In this document: positions 29,220 to 36,477 of the stretch, one piece after another
Layout: the number at the start of each line of letters is the position of its first letter
How positions within the stretch are numbered: position 1 is the stretch's first letter
IMG/VR virus record: IMGVR_UViG_3300043435_001117
Coordinates: 1 to 38,640 of that record
From: a virus
DNA: 38,640 nt
Reading direction: 5' to 3' (one strand)
Notes under the pieces: generated by a model
Database searches by the model: none
Seen by the model: the letters and a program-made list of their open reading frames with translations, nothing else
Told to the model about the DNA's origin: nothing
Made by a program: the position numbers and the translations under genes

Positions 29220-29996
29220 ATGGCTGGATACACATATAGGGAGGTTGTCTATGATATTTGGCAATCCCTAAAACAGAATTTTGACGATGGAGAACTGACC
29301 TTAGCACAGGTTTTGTACCATGTAAGCGTAAGTGCTAACAGGTTGAAATATCAGCATTTAAACAATGAATTAAAGGATTCAAGCACAATTGGAGGCGATT
29401 ATTTAAGGGTATATTCTAATATTCCTATTCAATCTCAAAGCACATCAAGCAATCCGAATGTAATTAAGAATCAAAAATATATCATCCTTCCTGCGAGAAT
29501 AATTGACCTGCCGAGGGATGGAGGAATAAAGTACATTACTTATGACCATTTAGACCCAAATTGTTGTTATGGCCCAAATCAGGTGAATTTTACAAGAACT
29601 ACACCGGGTTTTGGAATTCAGAGGTTATATGGAAATGAGTATGAAAAACCGAGCGAAGCCAATCCGTATTTCTATGTAGTTGAGGACGAAAGTGGAAATG
29701 GGGTACGGATTTATTTATTGGGCTTAGAATGTAGTAGTATTGCTAAGTTGCAGATAGGGTGTTATGCCTATACTACTGCTGCTGACATTAAAAGCCTTGA
29801 TGATATTCTTGATTTGCCGGAACACCTGATTGAGGTATTGAAATACAATGTAATCAGCCTTGGTAAGTTTGTATTAGCAACGATTAGTGATAATATTAAC
29901 GATGGGCAGAATACACTTTCGGCTGAAAGTGGATTAAGTCGTGCTGACCAATTGTATCAGCAACAAGTTACACAACAATTACAGGGAGGTAATTAA
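29220..29996 (+). CDS. Neck/ring-type virion protein, 258 aa
   Basis: ATG 29220 is the only plausible start; no in-frame ATG follows for a long way. N-terminal helices (YREVVYDIWQSLKQNFDDGE, LTLAQVLYHVSVSANRLKYQ) resemble head-tail adaptors. A central Tyr/Pro beta domain and a helical C-terminus (LPEHLIEVLKYNVISLGKFV) follow. With the next gene it forms a pair of similar layout, as the ring proteins of crAss-like phages do. Homology to a particular ring protein is not established. Confidence 0.6.
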   Translation: MAGYTYREVVYDIWQSLKQNFDDGELTLAQVLYHVSVSANRLKYQHLNNELKDSSTIGGDYLRVYSNIPIQSQSTSSNPNVIKNQKYIILPARIIDLPRDGGIKYITYDHLDPNCCYGPNQVNFTRTTPGFGIQRLYGNEYEKPSEANPYFYVVEDESGNGVRIYLLGLECSSIAKLQIGCYAYTTAADIKSLDDILDLPEHLIEVLKYNVISLGKFVLATISDNINDGQNTLSAESGLSRADQLYQQQVTQQLQGGN

Positions 29997-29998
29997 TT

Positions 29999-30763
29999 AT
30001 GGAATGGAGCGATAGAATTACTGCTGACGATATTATTTCTGAAGTAAGTATGATGCTTGATGATGCAGATTTACAGAGGGGATTAAGTCGTGGGTACTAT
30101 ATGAATAGTGTTCAAAGGGCTTATGAGGATTTGAATTTGCAATCGTTCATGACTATTCTTACTAAGGATATTCCCTTGGTTCCTGGTAGGTTTACTTTGG
30201 ATATGCCTTCTGATAGTTTCAATATTCGTGAAATGTATTTGCATAATGGCGTATGTTGTCAGCCTGGAAGTGAAATGGCTGTTGTGCATTGGAAGAGGTT
30301 GTATAACAATAGCCAAGGTGGTCCTGGATATACTGCTTTAGTAAAAGACAATCAGGCACAGGATTACTACTACAATGCAGGTGGACAGGGGTTCGATATT
30401 CAGAGTACAGGGTTTACTACTTACTTTGCCAATATTGAGAATAGACTGATAATGCTTAGTAGTCCTTCTTTGGAGTTCAAGTATTTGAGGTTAGTTTATA
30501 ATAGCCTTGGAGGTGAGATAGGTTCTACCATTGAGATTCCGAGAGTAGTTAGGGAGTGCATTACTTTAATGACTGCAAAGCGTGTCTGTAAGGCATTATT
30601 AGCGAGGGATGAAAAGAAGTACCGGACTATATATCAAACGATAGTAGGCGACCTTGACGACCCAAGAGAAGGGGCATTAGCAAGGGCTAAAGTGTTTCTT
30701 GTCAGAATGGGAACATGGAAGCGTAATGAGTTTAATTTGAACAACGAAACCTCAAAGTATTAA
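29999..30763 (+). CDS. Neck/ring-type virion protein, 254 aa
   Basis: MEWSDRITADDIISEVSMML: N-terminal adaptor-like helices (RGLSRGYYMNSVQRAYEDLN), a beta domain (TILTKDIPLVPGRFTLDMPS, FNIREMYLHNG) and a helical C-terminus (PRVVRECITLMTAKRVCKAL). This order fits ring or adaptor proteins that sit between portal and tail in Bacteroidetes podoviruses. It starts two bases after the previous stop, so the two are probably made in fixed ratio. Confidence 0.6.
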   Translation: MEWSDRITADDIISEVSMMLDDADLQRGLSRGYYMNSVQRAYEDLNLQSFMTILTKDIPLVPGRFTLDMPSDSFNIREMYLHNGVCCQPGSEMAVVHWKRLYNNSQGGPGYTALVKDNQAQDYYYNAGGQGFDIQSTGFTTYFANIENRLIMLSSPSLEFKYLRLVYNSLGGEIGSTIEIPRVVRECITLMTAKRVCKALLARDEKKYRTIYQTIVGDLDDPREGALARAKVFLVRMGTWKRNEFNLNNETSKY

Positions 30764-30769
30764 TAGGAT

Positions 30770-31135
30770 ATGCCATTACAATCAACAAATAGCGATTTAG
30801 TGTGTTTAGGCACATTGAGCATCAAAGAAAATACCGTTGAAATATGGTGCGATAAACTGCAAGTAGAGCCACCGTTTATAAAAATCAATGGAATTGTTTG
30901 TGCAAAAAACCATGAATTGCCTATTAATATTAGCGACAAAGTTGAATTTATGGGTGATGATGTTTGTTTCGGTGGGGCACTTCTCATTACCAACAATAAA
31001 ACTCCACCTGTTCTCTTAAATATTCAAGACATGATAGACAACAGAACAACAGTTAATCGTTCTGAAAAATATTTCAATGATTTTGAAATTAACAGGTACA
31101 GTGTTTATGTAACAAACGAATTTAAAAATCTTTAA
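30770..31135 (+). CDS. Free-standing copy of a muzzle-protein N-terminal domain
   Basis: 121 residues that align, without large gaps, to residues 86-190 of the 1535-residue protein downstream: CLGTLSIKENTVEIWCDKLQ against CLGTIFVKGKIVELWCDELQ, then PPFIKINGI/APFIRIDGI, LLNIQDMID/ILNVQDMID, and EKYFNDFEINRY/EKYFTEFDRRRY. Both genes begin with the identical GATATGCCATTAC. The copy lacks the first 80 residues and the whole body. It may be a cap or assembly partner for the same site, or a duplication under decay, though it has no stop or frameshift. Confidence 0.75.
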   Translation: MPLQSTNSDLVCLGTLSIKENTVEIWCDKLQVEPPFIKINGIVCAKNHELPINISDKVEFMGDDVCFGGALLITNNKTPPVLLNIQDMIDNRTTVNRSEKYFNDFEINRYSVYVTNEFKNL

Positions 31136-31138
31136 GAT

Positions 31139-34100
31139 ATGCCATTACCGATACATAATCAGAAGGGAACGGAGATAGATGTAAAAGCCTTTAACAAAGG
31201 TGCTTCATATAGCATTGACGAGCAGTTCCTTGGGCAGTCAGATTCAGGTATGTATATTGATGCCGAGAATATGCGACCAACGGGGCTTAATGCTGATGAA
31301 ATGGCATTGTCAAGAATTAGCGGAGAGGAGATTGAGTATATTTCTGAGGATAATAGTTGTAATAGTTACTATGGTGCAACATTCATCAATGGTGCATGGA
31401 GATGCTTAGGTACAATATTTGTCAAAGGAAAGATTGTTGAGTTGTGGTGCGATGAATTACAAACACTTGCTCCATTTATTCGTATTGACGGCATTATTTA
31501 CGCTGCAAGTCCACAACTACCAATTGACATAGATTATCCTATTCAGTTCCATTGGAATAATACCTGCCTTGGTGGGGAGATTTATCTTACCGATAACAGA
31601 ACTGCACCTATTATCCTGAATGTTCAGGATATGATAGATTCAAGCGAGCCTGTTTGTACGGAGAAATACTTTACTGAATTCGACAGAAGAAGGTATGAGG
31701 TAAATACACAGATGCCTCCACACATGATGTCGTTTGTTGAACTTACTCCAAGTCCGGGCTATCCTGCTGATAAAGTAATTGGTTCCGTAGGACTGAAAGT
31801 AGGTATGTATTCTTACTCGTTTCGGTATGTAACGACAAGTGGGGATAGAACTGCATGGACAAATGTTACTCCGACAATTCCTGTACCTGTTCAGATAAAT
31901 ACAAATAGCGGTCAATATCCGAGTATTAAGACTTATGGTGCTGACCCAAATACTCAAACAGGATATGGAATTGTACTTAATTTCAGGATTCAGAATGAAC
32001 TTGGGTATGACTACATTGAAATTAAGCGTTATTCGTACAATACAGGTGTTCCCGTAGGTTTTACTCCGAGTGCAGAACTTATAGGCACATTGGGATTAGT
32101 TGATGGCGAAAATGTAGTAAAGTATATCGTTGACTTTGGTGCAGTTGGAGAACCTATTACCGATGAAGATGATACCGTTCAGTATGGACCTATTGAAGCT
32201 TGTAAGACTTTAAGGTACTTTGAGAATAGGTTACACCTTATGAATGTAAGGTATGCCTCGATGGATTTTACTCCGACATTCGTAAGCAATGGGCGACCAA
32301 ACTTATTCCCTGTAATGGCACCGCTTGGTATTGTTGGGTACAATGATGCCTATTACACTACTTATTATCGTAGTTTATTTAGGGGTGAGAAGTACGGCTT
32401 CGGAGTAGGTTTTTGGAATACTTTAATGGGGCAAAGTTTTGCTACGCCTGTTACGGGTTTTACAAATTATCAATTGCCTGACAGAAGAGATACTGCAAGT
32501 GCTGATACACAAACTTATAGTTATACTACTCTGCCAAGGGCTTCTGTTTATCAGACAAATAGCGATGATTTTTGCCACGAAACATATAGTTTAGTCAATG
32601 CCGTAACAAAGAATGATTGTTGCAGTTTTAAGAATATTGCTTGCGATGGGCAAAAACAAGACGGAGGAATTTTAACCTGCGATGGTAATGAGGGCATAAC
32701 TAATATGCCGGCTTTCTGCGGTTGTGGTTCTGTTTCGAATCCAACACAGGCTGTTGATATAGGATATCAACCATTAACTCCAATAAGTGAACGAGACCCA
32801 AGCGTAACCGGACACGATTATGTAATAAATACAAGGGTTCAGAATGATTGCAGTTCACTTGCGGATTTTCACCCTGCTGGTTTTGCACCTGAATATTTCG
32901 CTTTAGGAGTTGCATTAAATGGTATTGATGACAGTCTTTTGCCTTCATATATTCAGGCATTTTCAATCCTTAGAACTAAACCTGCTGGCAGAGTTGTGTT
33001 TCAAGGCATAGGTGGTTACTATCTTTATCCGAATCCGAGTGGCAATGCAACAGACCCTGCATATAAAGCAACGGATAAATTATGGTTTTATAGTTTCGAA
33101 GCAAGTGCAAGGTCTGGTCTTATTTCTCAACAGGTAATTAATGAAATTGGTAACAATGTAAGTTCAAGGTATGAGGCTCAATTAGTTTCACCGGTTGGTA
33201 TATTCCCTGAAGTTCCGCATGGAGAAAATAGAACAGGGCTTCAAGAAGACCATATTGATATGTGTTTGTATCCGAGATTCTATGAGGATAACGCAACAAT
33301 AAACCTTACTCCTGACCCTACGAGTACAGGTGGGTATGTTCAATTTGGTAAATGGAGAAATGCCGGCTTTCCGGGATGGGAAGCAAATTTGAATATAAAC
33401 AGAGCAAGTTTTGGATTAAATGAGTTCAGAAGTGCCAATAATTCAGGAACAGACACAAGTGGTATTGGTAATGAGTATTTAGGCGACAGAGGAAATCAAT
33501 TCTTTGTTTTAGGTACAAGTACGGCTGTTTATAATGTTCAATCAGTTGGTTCAAACGCTTGTGATAACAAATACCCAAGTGCTGACCTAAAAAGCTTTCA
33601 CGAACCTTGGTATAATATCAATATCATTGATACACTTGCGAATATTCCTGCTACTGATGTAACTACCTATTTTGATACAGGTGCATATCAGAAACTAAGG
33701 TCTTGGGTAGGAACATACACACCTTCTACTACATTTTTTATACTTGCAGGTGATGAAAGATGGGAGGATATTAGACCTTGGACACCGAACAATATTCTGA
33801 CAGGAACAGTTACTGAGGTTAATGCGAATACCATTAATAGCATTATTCAGATTGAAAAACCTGATGGAACCGTTGAATATTACCTAAATGTAGATGGCGT
33901 TGGTGCAGGTGCCGTTGCTGCTCTGTCTGCATTGTTGCCATTTACAATTGGTGCCGGTGCGACAAGTAAGCCCAATGTAACAATTTCAGGTCTTTATGGA
34001 ACTACCCTTGCGACTACACCTTATCCAAGGATATACTCAATTGTGTTCAATGCAGGTTCAACACCCGTTACAGGTAGCAAGGTTATTATCAAATACGATA

Positions 34101-35746
34101 ATGAGGTTCCTGTTAAGGCTTTTGGAGGCGATGCTTATACCGGTGATGATACAGCCTGTTTTGTTGATAGACAAATTCCTAATGGCGGTGGAAATCCAGC
34201 AAATACAGGTACAAGTTCTCCACTACCACTTAACCTTGGTTTGCCTTACTATGAGATTCAGGTTAATCCAAGAATGTTTATTACTCAGGATGCCAGAGGT
34301 GGTGGAAACAAAATTCAAGATTGCAGTAGTTTGCAAAGTAGGTGGTTACGGCAAATGATTGCTTTATTCAATTGCGAAAGCCGGATTCATCTGCCATACA
34401 ACTACGAAGCACCAATAACAGACCCACCAAGTTATCAAATGGGAAAATTCTTCCCTGCGACAAACTATATCATGCGTCCTAATGAATGGGAAACAACAGT
34501 TCAGGACGATAACTTCTGTGGTGGTTCAGGTATTATTTATGACAACTATAAGTCTGACTATCCTGACGAATGGATTTATTGGAGATACGGAGGTTACAGA
34601 TACCAACCTCAATTCAATATTGACTATTTACACATCCAGAATGTTACTTTTTGGACAACTAAACCAACAACAGGATTTAGGGAATTAACAGAATTTTGCA
34701 CAAGGGATGCTTATAGCCTAAAGCGTGAAATTGCCAGAGTAGATTCTCCAGGTATCAGGACTTTCCTTGCCCAAAATGTTTATGACTTGGATGATCAAAC
34801 AGGAGAAATCAAATTTGCTTGGTCTGCATTGGGAGGAAACAAGGGTAATAACCTATATGCTTTTACCGAAAGGGGTATGTGTTTATTACTTACTGAGGAT
34901 GCTATTATCAGGGATGCAACAGGTGAGCAGATAGCAATGGGGTTAGTAACTGAGGGTAAGGTTATCGGTGGCGAGTATTGGATTAGCCGAGAGATAGGCA
35001 TGAATGAGGAGTCTTGGAGGTCAAGGGCTGAGTATAATAATTCATTGTATTTTATGAATAAGACAAGTGCTTATTTATTCAATGGGAATGAAGCCTTAGA
35101 TATTGCAAGGAAATTCAACTATTTCGCTAAGATAATTCAGTATTTGAATGCTTTTGGCAATGGATATGCTACTTGGATTACATCATGCTACGACACTAAG
35201 CACGAAGAGTATATGGTTCAGATACAGAATACAAGGGAGGAAACTCAATTGTTTGTGTTTAGCCAAAAGAATCAAGCTTGGAATGGCAGGTATTCATATC
35301 GTTATGACCAATACCTGAGCTTTGATAATCAAACTTACGGAATGGGTAGGTGGATAGATGGTGATGAAGCAGGTACTTACTTGTTGGATACAGGGGATAG
35401 GATAAATAATAATGTTGTTCAGGCTAAGGTTTGGCAGTCAAGTGCTAAGAATCAGATATTGGCTAAGGAGTTTCAGGGTATTAGGGTTAGTTCAAGTCAG
35501 GTTCCTACGAGGGTAAATTTGTTTGACAATGTTCAACAAGCGGAGGCAGGAACGATTCAATGTTTTATCAATGGTGCTGATTTAAGGAATTACGGAAGTG
35601 CTTTTGAGCAGTACATTGGTAGGAGAATAATTGCAGGAAACGACAATAGAATGCAGGGAACGGCAATTGTTTACGAAATAACCTTTGGTGGAAGTGGGGA
35701 TTTTAAGATTGTGAGTTCCGGAATTTATTGGAAACCTTTAGTATAA
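31139..35746 (+). CDS. Large muzzle-like tail/neck protein, 1535 aa
   Basis: One of the longest virion proteins here, placed right after the ring-type genes like the muzzle protein of crAss-like phages, which plugs and extends the tail channel. Regions: an N-terminal module (about 1-190), a Thr/Pro/Ser-rich beta region (about 190-320), a Cys-rich stretch (about 490-560: CHETYSL, NDCCSFKNIACDGQ, FCGCGS), an Ig-like beta domain near 890-1000 (TGTVTEVNANTINSIIQIEK), and a C-terminal part with TRDAYSLKREIARVDSPGIR and a beta-propeller-like end. Cys content is unusual for a phage protein. Confidence 0.7.
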   Translation: MPLPIHNQKGTEIDVKAFNKGASYSIDEQFLGQSDSGMYIDAENMRPTGLNADEMALSRISGEEIEYISEDNSCNSYYGATFINGAWRCLGTIFVKGKIVELWCDELQTLAPFIRIDGIIYAASPQLPIDIDYPIQFHWNNTCLGGEIYLTDNRTAPIILNVQDMIDSSEPVCTEKYFTEFDRRRYEVNTQMPPHMMSFVELTPSPGYPADKVIGSVGLKVGMYSYSFRYVTTSGDRTAWTNVTPTIPVPVQINTNSGQYPSIKTYGADPNTQTGYGIVLNFRIQNELGYDYIEIKRYSYNTGVPVGFTPSAELIGTLGLVDGENVVKYIVDFGAVGEPITDEDDTVQYGPIEACKTLRYFENRLHLMNVRYASMDFTPTFVSNGRPNLFPVMAPLGIVGYNDAYYTTYYRSLFRGEKYGFGVGFWNTLMGQSFATPVTGFTNYQLPDRRDTASADTQTYSYTTLPRASVYQTNSDDFCHETYSLVNAVTKNDCCSFKNIACDGQKQDGGILTCDGNEGITNMPAFCGCGSVSNPTQAVDIGYQPLTPISERDPSVTGHDYVINTRVQNDCSSLADFHPAGFAPEYFALGVALNGIDDSLLPSYIQAFSILRTKPAGRVVFQGIGGYYLYPNPSGNATDPAYKATDKLWFYSFEASARSGLISQQVINEIGNNVSSRYEAQLVSPVGIFPEVPHGENRTGLQEDHIDMCLYPRFYEDNATINLTPDPTSTGGYVQFGKWRNAGFPGWEANLNINRASFGLNEFRSANNSGTDTSGIGNEYLGDRGNQFFVLGTSTAVYNVQSVGSNACDNKYPSADLKSFHEPWYNINIIDTLANIPATDVTTYFDTGAYQKLRSWVGTYTPSTTFFILAGDERWEDIRPWTPNNILTGTVTEVNANTINSIIQIEKPDGTVEYYLNVDGVGAGAVAALSALLPFTIGAGATSKPNVTISGLYGTTLATTPYPRIYSIVFNAGSTPVTGSKVIIKYDNEVPVKAFGGDAYTGDDTACFVDRQIPNGGGNPANTGTSSPLPLNLGLPYYEIQVNPRMFITQDARGGGNKIQDCSSLQSRWLRQMIALFNCESRIHLPYNYEAPITDPPSYQMGKFFPATNYIMRPNEWETTVQDDNFCGGSGIIYDNYKSDYPDEWIYWRYGGYRYQPQFNIDYLHIQNVTFWTTKPTTGFRELTEFCTRDAYSLKREIARVDSPGIRTFLAQNVYDLDDQTGEIKFAWSALGGNKGNNLYAFTERGMCLLLTEDAIIRDATGEQIAMGLVTEGKVIGGEYWISREIGMNEESWRSRAEYNNSLYFMNKTSAYLFNGNEALDIARKFNYFAKIIQYLNAFGNGYATWITSCYDTKHEEYMVQIQNTREETQLFVFSQKNQAWNGRYSYRYDQYLSFDNQTYGMGRWIDGDEAGTYLLDTGDRINNNVVQAKVWQSSAKNQILAKEFQGIRVSSSQVPTRVNLFDNVQQAEAGTIQCFINGADLRNYGSAFEQYIGRRIIAGNDNRMQGTAIVYEITFGGSGDFKIVSSGIYWKPLV

Positions 35747-35782
35747 TGTGTATTTTTGAAGTGTTAAAATAAGGAGGAAATT

Positions 35783-36466
35783 ATGGACCCGATGACAATG
35801 ATGATGGTATCGCAAATGGCAGGGGGTAAAGGTGGTGGAGGTGGAAGCGGTGCAGGATTGCCTTTAGCAATTGGAGGGGCACAACTTATTCAGGGGCATA
35901 TTCAACGGGCTAAGGCTAAGAGAATGCAACCAGCACAGGAAGATGCTCAACAAGTTACTGCAATGCAGGAGTATCAGCGTAGGGCGAATAATGCTATGAC
36001 AGGGGCTAATATCAGCAATCAAATGCGTAATTTAGCACAGATGCAGGGTGCAGGGGTTAAGGCTTTAAGTAGAGGTGGAAATCTTGGTCAATATGCTCAG
36101 TTAGGTAGGATTCAGGGTAATGCCTTGAATAATATTTTAGCACAGGGGCAAGCACAGGAGCAGAGTTATAGGACTATGTTTAACGATATGCTTGAAACCG
36201 TTGCTGACCGCAGAATGAGGGTTCAAAGTAAGGCTGCTGATGCTATGAGTATGAGAAGTGAAAAGAATATCGGTGCAGGAACACAGGGGATTATGGCAGG
36301 GATGGCGAAGATGGGCGGAGGCAAGTCTACTAATACCGGTGCTGAAATTGGAACAAAGGGAACTTCCGGAAGTTCTTTTGGTCCACAATCTATGAATATG
36401 GAACAAATTACTGCTGCTGGAAATGCCCCTATTATGGGTTTTGGTGGAATGCCGTTAGGGATATAA
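35783..36466 (+). CDS. Gly/Gln/Ala-rich internal virion protein, 227 aa
   Basis: Starts MDPMTMMMVSQMAGGKGGGG: a Met/Gly-rich N-terminus, then a Gly/Ala hydrophobic stretch (GAGLPLAIGGAQLIQGHIQ) and a Gln/Ala/Met-rich helical middle (YQRRANNAMTGANISNQMRN, AQGQAQEQSYRTMFNDML). The C-terminus is Gly/Ser/Thr-rich. This make-up is typical of ejected internal core proteins that enter the host envelope. It has an AAGGAGG-like sequence (35772-35778) before the ATG, rare in this genome. Confidence 0.65.
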   Translation: MDPMTMMMVSQMAGGKGGGGGSGAGLPLAIGGAQLIQGHIQRAKAKRMQPAQEDAQQVTAMQEYQRRANNAMTGANISNQMRNLAQMQGAGVKALSRGGNLGQYAQLGRIQGNALNNILAQGQAQEQSYRTMFNDMLETVADRRMRVQSKAADAMSMRSEKNIGAGTQGIMAGMAKMGGGKSTNTGAEIGTKGTSGSSFGPQSMNMEQITAAGNAPIMGFGGMPLGI

Positions 36467-36477
36467 GATAAAAGAAA

